Source of the DNA: Eublepharis macularius
Lineage: Eukaryota > Chordata > Lepidosauria > Squamata > Eublepharidae
Length of the DNA: 64,000 nucleotides
NCBI RefSeq assembly: GCF_028583425.1
Contig: NC_072796.1
Location: forward strand, 126,019,464 to 126,083,463
Reading direction: 5' to 3'
The notes below the pieces were generated by a model that searched no databases, was not told the origin of the DNA, and saw nothing but the letters and a program-made list of their open reading frames with translations. Numbering within the stretch: position 1 is the stretch's first letter; every line of letters starts with the position of its first letter. Below, one piece after another: positions 24,630 through 37,400 of this stretch. The position numbers and the translations under genes were made by a program.

Positions 24630-25511
24630 AGAACATAAGCAAAGCCATGTTGGATCAGGCCAGTGGCCCATCCAGTCCAACATTCTGTCACACACAGTGG
24701 CTAGAAATCCAGTGCCATCTAAAGGACTGTCAGTGAGGCCAGGACACCAGAAGCCCTCCCACTGCCTTCCTTCCAGCACCAAGACAACAGAGCACCACCT
24801 CCCCACAAAGAGAATACCATCTATCTCCTGTGGCTAATAGCCACTGATGGACCTCTGCTCCATATATTTGTCCAGTCCCCTCTTGAAGCTGGCAATGCTT
24901 GTAGCTGCCACCACCTCCTGTGGCAACGAATTCCATGTGTTTATCACCCTTTGTGTAAAGTAGTATTTTCTTCTATCTGTTCTAACCCGACTGCTCAATA
25001 ATTTCATAGAGTGCCCACGAGTTCTTGTATTGTGAGAAAGGGAGAAAAACACATCTTTCTCGACCTTCTCTAACCCGTGCATTATCTTGTAAACCTCTAT
25101 CATGTCTCCCCTCAGTCGTCTTTTCTCCAGGCTAAAGAGCCCCAAGCGCCTCAATCTTTCCTCATAGGGAAAGTGTTCCAACCCTTTAATCATTTTAGTT
25201 GCCCTTCTCTGTACTTTTTCCAGTGCTATGATATCTTTTTTAAGGTGTGGCGACCAGAACTGTACACAGTACTCCAAATGAGGCCTCACCATCGATTTAT
25301 ACAGAGGCATTATGATACCGGCTGATTTGTTTTCAATCCCTTTCCTAATAACCCCTAGCATAGCATTAGCTTTTTTTATGGCAGTCGCACACTGTGCTGA
25401 CGTTTTTAGTGAGTTATCTATCATGACTCCAAGATCTCTCTCTTGGTCAGTCTCCGCCAGTTCAGACCCCATCAACTTGTATTTATATTTTGTGTCTAGT
25501 TTGACCTGAAA
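24630..25511 (-). mobile_element. CR1 LINE, 5'-truncated, with reverse-transcriptase C-terminus
   Basis: On the minus strand an open frame of about 225 codons (25509-24834) encodes the end of a CR1 reverse transcriptase (LGVMIDNSLKTSAQCATAIK, later HLEYCVQFWSPHLKKDI and KVQRRATKMIKGLEHFPYEE). It is followed by the CR1 3' UTR, ending in the block GGACTGGATGGGCCACTGGC and ATGTTCTTAC near 24630. The 5' end is cut at about 25511. The lack of stops suggests a fairly young insertion. It lies downstream of TMEM65, in the same orientation. Confidence 0.88.
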
Positions 25512-25644
25512 AATAAGCCGTTCTCAAATATTGTTAGTTGAGTTATATTCAACTACAAGGCATTCTAATGAAGTGATAGAGGATGGGCATCTTCCAGTTC
25601 AAATTACATCTTGGGTAGAAAATGTGTGTAAATTGTTGGCATGA

Positions 25645-25870
25645 GCAGAAACTAACAAAGCCAGTCTTGGGCTATGAGTTGAGAAACCCAGGTTCAAATC
25701 TCTACTCTGCCATGAAACTCACTAGGTTACCTTAGCCCAGTCATTCCCTCAATCTAGCCTGTCTCACAAGATGGTTGTTAGGATAAAAAGGAGGGGAGAA
25801 AATCATGTGTGCTACCCTGAACTCCTTGAATGAAGGGTGCGATAAAATTGTATTGAAGTAATTAAAACGT
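25645..25870 (+). mobile_element. CORE-type SINE, diverged
   Basis: GAAACCCAGGTTCAAATCTC (B box), GGTTACCTTAGCCCAGTCAT (core) and GTGTGCTACCCTGAACTCCT (tail) follow the family order. It lies just beyond the 5' end of the CR1 at 24630-25511. Confidence 0.6.
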
Positions 25871-26514
25871 ATCATTTTGTCACCAAGATACTTTGCACTT
25901 TTGGAGCTGTAGGATTAATGTAACGGAGGTTCACCCGTTTATTATACTTATAATAAATATTGAGATTCTCAGTCCAAAAATTTTAAAATCCCACCCTGCG
26001 GAAAAACAGATACTGCTATTGCTAGGCGCTCAATAGGCTTTCAAGTTTTTGACCAGGTGGTGTAGATGTGTGCGTAACAGCAGCTTGACGCTTAGGTCCT
26101 AGCAAACACTTCCCATCTCTGTGCTATGAAAATACTCATGTGCTGATTTCTACAGATGAAGAGCAAGCTAGCCCAGCTCTTCTGCTGGTCAACTGGCAAC
26201 CCTGGGTACCAACAGCAGCTGTACCACTTGCTGGAGTCACAGGGAAAGAACCAAAATTCTGAATCTTAGTTCAGTTACAGCAAAATCAGAATTAACAGTC
26301 TAATAGCGATTGTACCCATTCAGAGGTCCCATCAATTTAAGTATGATTTGCTTTGTACATATTGCACCTTAAGTGTGGCAATGCAACATGCTCATGACAG
26401 ATGCGGAAGAGGATCTGCTGACCACACATTCATAGCTACAAGCAAGCCATGGTTAAATAGTGTAATGACTATTTACACAGTGAAAAACCCAGGATGCCAA
26501 ACTAAAAGTGTCAT

Positions 26515-26735
26515 ACAATATATGAAAAGGGGACTTTGGCTTACTGAAAGAGCTTTGCATGATGGTGGTCTCAGGTTCAATCCCATGCATTTCCGGTTAA
26601 AAGAATCAAGTAGAAGGTGATGTGGAAGCCCATGACCCAAGATCCTGAAGAGCTGCTATCTATCTGAGAAGACAATGCGGACCTTTATAGGCCAATTGTC
26701 TGACTCAGTGCAAGGCAGCTTCATGCGTTCATATA
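26515..26735 (+). mobile_element. tRNA-derived SINE (second family)
   Basis: The head AGAGCTTTGCATGATGGTGG and TCAGGTTCAATCCCATGCAT contains tRNA-like A/B boxes. The body TGAAGAGCTGCTATC and tail GTGCAAGGCAGCTTCATGCG follow. It differs from the CORE-type copies and matches the reversed element at 54460. Confidence 0.65.
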
Positions 26736-27676
26736 GTGAAAATACCTACCTTTTTATCACAGCTAGTTATTCAGTCTTGATTATGCAATTTGTTGGTGGT
26801 ATGTTCAAAAAAGTGATTATTTCAATGCCATATTTGGGTATTCATTAACCATAGCACAGCAGAGATTAAGGTCCTCCACAAAAGTTCCACATAAATGCTA
26901 CATTGGATATTTATTGAACACTGAATATGACTGTAAACCAATAAGGCAAGAAACCCTTCTGTCCTAACAAATGAGAAGTAGACAAGTTTATTTGTGCGAA
27001 TTACATTCTGCAAATGAGATCCACTCATCCCAGATGTAGACAGATTTAGACAAAGACATCCAAGACAAACCCAGATTAGCATTTCCCCCCCAGTTAGTAA
27101 TCAGAAAGTAGGACACCAATGCCATTATTTTGAGTTCCTAAAGCAGGAAACATCCAGAAGCAGGGAACTGAAACTTACTTCACTCCATCAATTCAAGACT
27201 TATATTATTCTAATCTCCAACTCTTATACCACATCTAAATCCAAGTCCCTAGCACATTATGCTGGACATTTTCTGCCTTCGCCTTCTCAGTGCACATAAT
27301 CTTTTACACAATCACAGAATCTCTTCAGCAAACCAGAGGATGTCAGATTCCAACTCTGACTTGAGTTTAGATATAGAAAAAAATCCAGGCAATGCAAATG
27401 ACTCTTTTCTTTGGAAGGACAGGGAAAGACGGCAGGAAAAATTCTTCAATGGTCACTAAGCATGATTTTCAAAAACCTTATTGTAAAAATAAATTGGGTG
27501 AGAGCACTCAAAGGAAACGTAAGTGAGCAAATTTTGCCCATGAGTTGCCAAAGAAGCAAGATGTTTTGCATAGCTTCCCAAATCCAACCACTGGGCAAAC
27601 TCCAATTTCCCAACTGCCTTGCTTGTACATTACTAAAGGAGATCAAGACTGACAAGTCCCTGATCACTGCTGCCAT

Positions 27677-27682
27677 TTTATT
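27677..27682 (-). promoter_or_regulatory. Candidate TMEM65 polyadenylation signal
   Basis: This is the first AATAAA found on the minus strand after the TMEM65 stop, about 660 bp downstream. Others lie at 26987-26992, 26912-26917 and 23923-23928, so the real 3' end could be several kilobases further on. Sequence alone cannot choose between them. Confidence 0.3.
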
Positions 27683-28345
27683 AACATTAGCAATACATTC
27701 TGAGCGATGGAATTTTGAGAGAGGCAACGCCTGAAACAGGGACTTATCAGTAAGAAGCTGAATAGTCTCTAAAGCTAGCTAACTGCTTCAGTAAATCATC
27801 TAAGCAAAAAGCTATTTCAAGCGATACTTTGTTCACAGATCTCATTTCGGGCACATACTGCACAGCCAGTGGCCCAGGAAAACTCAAAGAAGCAGGAAAG
27901 CTAAACCATAACATCCTGGAGCCAGCTCTCACCCCACTTCACTGAAAGTTTGGAATGGAGTGTCTGACAAGTAGCAAGGGCAACCTGTGTCATGCGTTTA
28001 AGATTGCTAAGTAAATATGCAAACCCCAAAACCATACAGTACATGAATGGCAGGCAATTAGTGTAGTAGTATCTGTAAAGGATTGCAGCAAAGAGGGAAA
28101 ACGGTAAATGTCATTTGCCAGTGTAAGCAGAACACACATCAATGGTTTACGTCATAAAGAAAAAAACCCTTATAAAAAGATGTACTAAGACAAAGCCACA
28201 ATAAGTTAGTGTTTCCATGATACGGCATGCGGTTTTGTTCCCCATTCTATACAACATTACTGTCCACTAAACCCTAAATATTTCGACAGCATAACTGTAT
28301 AATTGAGGTACATTATTTTACATTTTTATAAGCATTGTAAAAAGG

Positions 28346-28441
28346 TTAATTTTTCTCTTCCAGTTTTTTTTCTTCATCTCCAAAGAAGAACAATGGAAAC
28401 ATTCCTAAAAGGCAGCCAATGGCCACTCCAATAGCCTTACC
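28346..28441 (-). CDS. TMEM65: TMEM65 coding exon 7 and stop
   Basis: This exon encodes GKAIGVAIGCLLGMFPLFFF, then GDEEKKLEEKN and the stop TAA at 28348-28346. The acceptor is TTTTTCAG. It holds the third membrane segment and a charged tail that is shorter and more lysine-rich than the human GGGEEDEKLETKS end. The 3' UTR continues to lower coordinates. Confidence 0.95.
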   Translation of the reverse strand, partial: GKAIGVAIGCLLGMFPLFFFGDEEKKLEEKN

Positions 28442-31400
28442 CTGAAAAAGAAAGAAAAAAGTGGTCATAGTTGAGTTCTCAATTACAGGTCAATGCAGAT
28501 GCTGAAGATCTAGTAATGCGTATGTGTGAGAGATGCCTAGTTTCCCAGGTCCTTCAACATACAAGTCAACATGGAAGTAATTTACATTCTTGATAGCCTC
28601 TCTTCTAAAAAAATAGACACCGAACATTTCTACAATCATGGAGGTAGATATTCTTGGGAAACTAGAGACAGTATCTGAGAAAGAGTGCTCAGAAATCATC
28701 AATATAACTTTCCTTGCCTCAATACCAACTATGTTTTCCTTTCTGCTTCCTTGGAGCTGCCAAAGCTCCTTCCCGCCAAAATGTTGCAAACTATACAAAT
28801 GTTCAAAGTTCTGCATTTGCAAGCTTTATTTTCTCTACAATTTGATTTGGGTGCAGCGACTCAAGTTTGTAACTTGTGGACAGACCCCACTAAGGCTATT
28901 ATATCTGCTGAGCAAGCCGGATGGTAAATGGAGAGGTAAGCATGTAAGAGAGAGAACTTGTATTACCTTTGTTTCTTCCAGCAGATTGACAGGCTGGAAG
29001 TTTGCTACACCACACTACACTTCACTACTTGGCAGTCTGATGTACCATAGCAACAAGCAGCAGAAAGGACCCACTCACCAAGTGTGCACTGACACGCGTT
29101 TGCCACATGTCGGCTTGTTTGGGTGTTAATTCAGGAATGGAGAGGCCCAATCTGGAGGCAAGGGCTTCGACATAGCCTGCAAGGCTGAGAGAGAAAACAC
29201 ACAACTATTTTGAACACAAAAATCTGAACACCAATAAGCGGCTGCAGGCTCAAGGTTTTTTTAGTTGAGAAACAACAGAAAATAAATATGCTGCCTCCTG
29301 AAGTCTGCATTGCCTAGCCAGCATTATAGTAAGAATGAATAAATTTATTTGCGGTCAGAGACCATAACAATGGCAATACATCCTTATCAATCAATAAAAT
29401 AATTAAATCCAGCGTAAAAATGTAAAGGACAAAAAATACATTTAGCATTTAAAATCTTATCTTAAAATGTATATAGTTCTCTGGGAGCCGCAGGAATTCT
29501 AATATTTAAAACACTGATGTTAAAATAGTTAAAATCGTAAAAAGAGCAGGACAGACTATGTATGGCTATCCTTTTTATTATGGAATTTAACCAAATAGAG
29601 ACAGAATTTGGCTATTTGCCTGGAGATGGTTGGATTTTCATCAATTAGGAGTTTCTCCAGGCAGGCCTTATTTGCTTCTGCAATTGGTGTGTCTAAGAGT
29701 GGGGAAATAAACTTGTCCCTATAGACTTGATGGAAAGGACAACGAAAGAACATATGAATAAGTGATTCCACTTCACCAATGGAGCAACGGCAGCGTCTGT
29801 CCTCATATGGGATCTTTCTATATTTCCCTTCAACGGTCATCCTGAGTGAGATATCTGGCCATACCCGTACCCACTATAGTAAGCATGGAGTCAAAAAGCT
29901 ATCCTGAATCCTACTATATAAGGAGTTGCTTGGTACAGTTTGCAGGTTTGCAAACTTTGATACTATGTTAAGCAGCAGAACCCTTTTTTAAAAACAGTAA
30001 TAATTTAAGGATTTTAGCTCTACAATACTGAAGGGTTTTTTTTGTAATTGAGAGGTTCACCTTGACAGATTAGCCAACAATTGTATGATCCTGGCCACTG
30101 ATGAACAAAAATGTGTGGAACGTCAGCACAGTAGATACCATTCTTCTGCATAACCTGTTTACCAATCAAGGTGAATGTCTGAGCCAATACTGTAACCTTT
30201 GCTCTGGAACTTCCTAGAGTGACTCCTTGGGCTAGCTCGTTGGCAAGGGCTCCAGCAAATCCACATGAGAAAATGGTCAATTCTAGATAAGAAATGGAGC
30301 AGCAGTGGTTTTCTTCTTGTTTATAGCACAGCAACAACCCATACACAGCTCAGCACAGACCGTAACATGAAAACGTTTTTATTCAGTGGTCGGCAATATG
30401 TGAATATTTATTAGAGAATTTGTATGCTGCCTTGGCAAAACCTGCTTGAGGTGGCTCTCAATTAAGGTGCATGCACAGAGAAGCAAGGCACTGCAGACCC
30501 TGCCTCTCCACATACATGCTGACAGGAGCAGCAGGCTTGCAAGGTGAAGCTATTCAGCTGCAGAGATTACTCTGTTACCTCTGATATCACTTGCTTGTAG
30601 CTCAGTGGGACTCTGCTGCAGCATGGGTTAAAGAAGGGGCCTGGCTCTGGAAAGGCTGAAGATCACTATTCTGTACTACTCTCTTTGGGAGTTGCTTATC
30701 TTGATACTCTTAACTGCGTAACAATGGAGTAATGTACTCCAAGGATGTGGTTTCGTCGAGCGCAGATCCGTGCCAACTTTGTATTCAAAGTCCCAGATCT
30801 AACAAGTTATTCTAGGCATGCCCAATGGAAACGTTATTATTTTTTTTTTTTAACTTGGAGCAGCAGACCCCTGTACCACATTACAAACTTCTGAGTTTCA
30901 AAAGGAGTCTTAACATGGAGGGTGGGAGGAAAAGCAGCTGTTAAATACAAAGGCAAAAATCCCACCGGTCATGTGAAACTAGCGGCATGATTTCTTTAAG
31001 ATCCAGCCACATTTTTAATTTCTGCACTGCTGCTAATAACTCATCATCTCCCATTATTCTGCGTCCTATCAATATTTAACTTCTACCTGCTCCCACTTTG
31101 GTCGGAGGAAGACTGCATTTCTATATTCAAAACAGCATTGAGTACATAAGATGTTAAGTTTTGAATATCAGGCATTATTGTGACAATCTGAGCCCGCATG
31201 CAGGGAGAACATAATATAAATTCAATAAAATAAATATTAAGTACCTGTAAGAATCAATGCTACTTACCCCAATCCAGCTAGGTCTGAAACAAGATTTCCC
31301 AAGGCAGCAGCTAATAGAGAATGACAATTATATGAAAGACATGTTATTAACAATATATGCTTTTAGAAGTCTAAGTGTATAATACCCCCAAAATGTGCAA

Positions 31401-34400
31401 AACAAATGTTCAAGAAGACATTTCTGTGAAGGGATTAAAACTAGTAGAATGGAATAGTTTACATATAATGGAACAAATCTGTAGTTTACTGCAACGATAA
31501 TTGTAGATATCGTCTTAGTTTTATTGCATTGTCTTCTACCCTTTTACTTTCTGCACTGTTTCCAGTACACCTTGCCTTAGGCAGTTTGCTTTATTTTTGA
31601 ATTCTGCAATTCTAGTCCTATTGCATTGCTCATTGATTGTCTTATGATGTTTGCATCATTTTATATTCTGTAATCTACCCTGCATCTTAGCAAGAAAGAC
31701 AAGTTATAGAGTAAAAAAATTAAAACTACAATTCTCCCTAGGACTAAAGTCTAAGAGCTACTATGTTGGAGCCTGGGTCAAAATCATTATCTAGCTACCA
31801 GTGTTATATTTATATTTCTATGTGTGTATTAATTATGTCGAGGAAACAGTTTTGATCCTTACATTAGGTAAAAATTTATTACTAGTTTGCCTTCAACTTT
31901 ACAGTCAGCTAGATGAGCTCAAATAAACTGAAGAGAACTACTTAAATGACAGAACTTTTAATTCACATAATTAAAGGCATTATCAGAAATAAACATTTCC
32001 TTTTACCATCCAAATCACGTAGATTAAGAGGGAAATTTCTCCTTGACGCTTCTCATATGTTAAACCAGTGAGAGAAATCCAGACTGTTCCACGCATTAAT
32101 TCAATCATCTGTAAAACTATGCTTGTATAACTTGAATATGGATAGGGGTCCCAGATTAATCCAAGATCACTTGTGTGCACTTCACATACCTTTAACGATG
32201 CCTGAAAAGACTGCATTTATATATGTACACACATACATGCTACTTGCCTGCCATAGTAGAGATTCCAAGGACAATTCCTATTGATAATTCTATCTGTGTG
32301 CCCTGAAAATAAAAGGAGAGCGCTTCAACAGGAAAGTTTCATTGTGTGCCTATAAACTGACTAAGTTACATGAGTTCTGCTTACATGGGGACTGCAGGTT
32401 CCCCTTTCCTCCCCTTGGAAGCCCATGCAGAGTACAGACTTCCTTTTTATCCCAAACAATAGTGTGCTAAGGTAGAAGTGACAACAAAACCGGCTTCACA
32501 TCTACTTATTGTTTTTAGCGAGTTAAAAATGGAAAGCGACTATAACCTCAGACACCCCCCAAGTCTGATACCAAGAGTAATGTGACTTACCGCAGCAATC
32601 ATGATTGCGTTATCCAAAAATCCAAACCCTACAAATGGTATTGCATTATGGAAAAACACTAGAAGAGAGAGAAAAGTATGTTTGAGAAATGCCTTCAAAA
32701 CAAATGCAAGTCATCCAGTCTCTCCTACATATAGAATTGTTTTGAGACATCTACATCCAAAACAGCCCTTGGGAACCTGATCCCAGAAACTAACGGGGCT
32801 CAGGCAGTACCTGGGTAGGAATTATTTGGAGAAACAGCCATATGGCTGCGAGTTATGACCATTCCATAGGCCAGATTTCAGGGAGTTATCTTCGTATGAT
32901 GCCATTTTGAAAGAAATAGATGGCCTCCACTGGCTGCCTGTGCATTTCCTGCTCCAGTTCACGGAGTTCATTTTAACTAATAAAGCACTATAAGGCAACA
33001 AAATACCTGAAGGCCTGCTTTGCGCTAACACAGTCCTCTCCAGGCACTGTATTCTCCCACCTATTCTTGCCCGCAAAGACAGGACTTTATCAGTGGTCAC
33101 ACTATCAACATAAATGTATTATGCCTGCTACATTTTAACAGGCATTTGTGGTTGCAGTGCCAGCCCTCTCGAATAGCTTCCTGAAGAAGGTCAGGAGAGT
33201 TCCTGTATTGGCCTGGAATGAGGAATCGTAAAGTTTTTCTATTTAAAAAAGGAATCAGATGGACTGATGTATTTTTCTACTGATGGCAGTGTTTCAGGGA
33301 ATTATATACTTGCAAGATTATTTGCCTGTATTTGATTTTTTTATGACTAGGTTTTGATTATTTTGGGCAATGCTTTGTTAGCAAAACTATCAATGCCTTG
33401 AGCCATTCTGAATTCTGGGGAAATAACAGTAATGAGATAATAAAGAAGTCTGCAAATAAGGACTAGTTTGACCTTATTATGGCCTCTAGTCGTGTTCTGT
33501 GCAATCTACTTCATTGCCTTCATCTGAATACTAAGCTTTTTAATAAAAATTACCTATATTACCTAAATAACTTCAAGGAAAGAGTTTGATCATCTTAGTT
33601 TATTCTGATCATAGCTTGGGGAGGGAAAGAAGCCATTAAGTGAAGTCTTATGTCATCTGATGAAAGTGAATTCATGTGTCCCACTTAAGCTTGCCATCCC
33701 TCCACCCCCACTTGCCACCCCCGGCACCACTCACCTGGCCGGTGGAGCGGGGGAGGGGGGGAGAAACACTGGTCACACTGAAGCCTCCAAATGGTTGGTT
33801 TTTGGCTTCAATGCATTCCTTAGCTCTTCCTTTGTGCTGGAAAAAGATGTCATTTTCCAACACAAGGGAGGAACCGCCTAGTGCTCTGAAACCAGTTCAG
33901 CAGAACGAGGGAGAGCAGGAGGTAAGCACCCTGCTGCCCCTCCCCACCCTCGTCCCCTAGCAACCCTAGTCCCACTGTAGACAATATACTCAACTGAAAG
34001 TCTTTTACTGGTCTCCAGCAAAATGCTTTCACAGCAAAGGGTTAGAAGAGATCTCTACACATTTACTATTTTTAAAGTATAGGAATTTACCATGTTTAAG
34101 CTGCCCAGTGGATGGTGGCGCAACCTCCAACTTCTCTAGAAAAGTAAAAAAGATAATTAAAAACAAGATAACAAACATATTTGGATTTTTATTCCACTCT
34201 ACAACAGCATAATTTAAAAGTGAACGGGCTGGATCCCAAACCAAATCTCTCTCTCTCTCTGCCCCTTCCTCCAGTAATCTTGAAATATCCTAGCAGCTAA
34301 TGCTGGAAGCTGCAAGTCCTATGTTGACAAAAAGCTACATGCTCCAAAGGGCTGCAGTGAAGAGGGGGGAATGGGTAAAGATTGCCTCCATCTTCCTTTT

Positions 34401-37400
34401 CTGCCAACAGTGCTTTCATTGGCACAAGAAGCTCCCTTGGGTAGAAAAGCAAGGTTAGGGTATTTCACCAAGCTCCCCCTCCTCACTACAGCTCTCCAGG
34501 TAATGTGGCTTTTTGTCCATGCAGGTGACAGGACTTCCAGGATCAGCTTTTCAGAGATCTCAGGGGCTGCTGGAAGAAGGTGGGGTGAGAAGGACCTGCT
34601 TGCCTTTCCTTGGATCCAACCTGAAATGTAGACGGGCTCATGAAAAGTTTGAAGATCCACTGTTTCCTGTACAATTTAGCCATTTTCATACTGTGGTTTT
34701 GACACTAAATTTTCAAGCTGCTGCAAAAACACAACGTTACAGGGTGTTACTGAGCTGCATTATGATGCTTAAATCTAAATCTAGCATTATGACCCTTAAA
34801 TCTAAGCCTGTTTCGATTATTCAGCTAAAGTATGAAAGTAGAACAATTTAGTGTTGATATACTAACGAAACGCCCTTTTACAAAAAGATTCTTTAGCCAT
34901 TAGATTATGCTTGATAATTTGTGGCATTGCTGGATGAAGTACTCCAACTATATTGTACTGTGTTTCCCTCTCCTAAATAGAGGTAATAGCCAAGGAAATC
35001 TGGCTTCCTCACAATTAATTAATCTTGATTAATCTATCCTTTAATAACGCAGTAAGAAGAGATCTTCAAGATCCCACCATTTAGAGTGTCCCATGCCCTT
35101 AAACTCACTTGATTGTAGGAGGGTGTTTAAGAATGACTAAAAGGTGAGTTTCTCGCCCACTTAAGCACAATTAAAATGCATAGGAGATCTTAATATAGCC
35201 CATCCTTGGCTAAAAAGGTACAGTTGAGTGCACTGAGGAGCAATTAGGAGCAAAGCTGGAACTCTGAGGACTACTTATCACTAATACCACCATAAGGAAG
35301 TTGCGCTGCTTGCAGGAAGAAATCTGTAGACCTCTTAAAAATGCAGCCCCATTCCCTGTTATGCCTTAAAAAATTGCACAAATTTTTACTTAGATTTCTA
35401 CAGTAACTAAGATTATAGGTTAATTCTACTTACCGAGGAGTAAAATTATATTAAGGGGGTAACCAGTAATTTATTGCTGCAGTTTGAATAAATACAGTAT
35501 TAAGCCACAGAAAGAAAACTGCAGCCTGAGAGCACATTCCAGCAATTATCCAAAAGCAAAAATTGGCTCCCAACACTAAGTTGGAAATGCAGCTTCAGCT
35601 CAACATGTTTATTAGCTCTTCAAGAACTGTTAGACTGGTAAACAATTTTAAGTATTTTTTATAAAGCGTGGTATTTTGTTGAGGTATATAAACACGTTAG
35701 GACATGATCTGTACACACAGTATACTTGGTGCAGTGAAATGCTGAGTGTTTGGCTTGACCATGAAGTCCTGGCTTCAGATCCACAGCAAACCATAAAGCT
35801 CACAGGATAAACTTGGGTCAGCTGGTGCTACGGTTATCGGCCTCCAGGTGGTGGTTGGAGCTCTCCTGGAACTGCAACTGATCTCCAGGCAACAGAGATT
35901 AGTTCCCCTGGAAAAAGTGGCTGCTTTTGGGGGGGGGGGTGATCTCTATAGCATTATGCCTTGGCTAAGGTCCGTCCCTCCCCAACCCTGCCCTCGCCAG
36001 GCACCCAACCTGCTTCAGAGTCACAGGGTTTGTTGGAAGGATCCCATGCATGCCAAGCTCTAAGGAAGGGGACAAGAGACACATGTGGCAAAACACACAG
36101 TTAAAAACAACAAGTTTCAGTTTTCTAATCTAAAACTACAAAGTAGAAATCATGATGGGGTTGTCTATTTTAAAATAACAGAAAGACAACCCACTAAAAC
36201 AGTCTACATATACAGACTGAAAGATAAGCTTACCTCAGGTTAATTTCTGTGCCTCAGATCCATCAGTTCAGAACAGAGTATATAGAGTAGTAGTTTCTCT
36301 GCCACCTGCCTGTCAAGGCAAAGCCAGCAAATCATTTGCCAAGATACTATCAGGACAGCGAGTGCTTAGACACACTATATGACCAAACATATCCCTGGTT
36401 CTGTTAAAAAACAACCTTTATTCAAGAGCCCTTTAAAAATAGAACTACAGGGCCAAAGATGTCTCTGGAATGGTGGATAAGATGCACAGAAACACAACCA
36501 AGTTAATGTTCACCTTAATTAGGTAACGGTGATATTCCAAATAGATCAGAAAACTGTCCACGAAGTAAAACTTCAGCTTGTCTCACAAAAATATTCAAGT
36601 TTACTTGAAGCACAAATATGTCTGTAATTTAAGCAAAGACAGTCTGCATTTTGCATCTGTGTTGAGTAAATATTGGACTTAAGCAGTTCAGAGTGACAAA
36701 CTCCAGAAAAAAAAATTGCTTTGTGTTGTACATCATGCAAGGGTATCCATTTCCACACTAGCTAAATCCTGGAAACATGCCTGAGGCACCATTACATAAA
36801 TAATTTGGATGGAATGTACTGACAGCCGTGTTAGGATATTTCCCATGACATACTAACCCTACAGCAACTTTACTCACTTTTAAGCTCAGGAATTACTGAA
36901 ATGTTGGAAACAAACTGAGTGAACCTAAAGTTTTATGCAAAAGTAGAACCCTATGGTAATTCATTTATAAACTCTGTAGGCCAATCAAAAGACCCAACGC
37001 CAGGATTCGGTTTCGTTTTCTCAGCCATGTCGGACGCTCCTCTCCGCGGGTCCGGGAGGAAGCGCCCGAGCCCCCTGACCGGGCGGCTGATCTGCAAGGA
37101 TTAGCCCCCAGGACTCCCAGTTAGGGAGGCAGGGTCCGGGACGCTGCGGGAAGAACCCCCCGAAATCTATGCGGGGGTGGGGGGAATTGCCCGTTTGTCC
37201 CTATGGAGGCCGGCAGAGGTGCGCGGCGCCTTGAGTGCCGCCGGGCAACGAGAAACGGCAAATAAAAGAAACAGGCGGAAGCCTGCAAACAAGCGAATCC
37301 CTTCTGTTCTACAAGCGTTTGTGAAGGAGCGGTGGATCTGAAGAAGACTCGCTCTTCCCCTTCGGTGAGTTTCAGAATTTGGCTGGCGCCCCCCCCCTAA

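Noticed and set aside
30020-30346. 108-codon minus-strand frame in TMEM65 intron 5 (TLGSSRAKVTVLAQTFTLIG)
   Set aside because: It looks protein-like but I could not place it in any family, and no acceptor/donor pair fits the TMEM65 frame. It could be an old retrocopy. A protein search would decide.
37027-37104. The 25-codon frame before ORF1 as a separate gene
   Set aside because: Too short and inside the 5' UTR of the L1-type element. At most an upstream frame.
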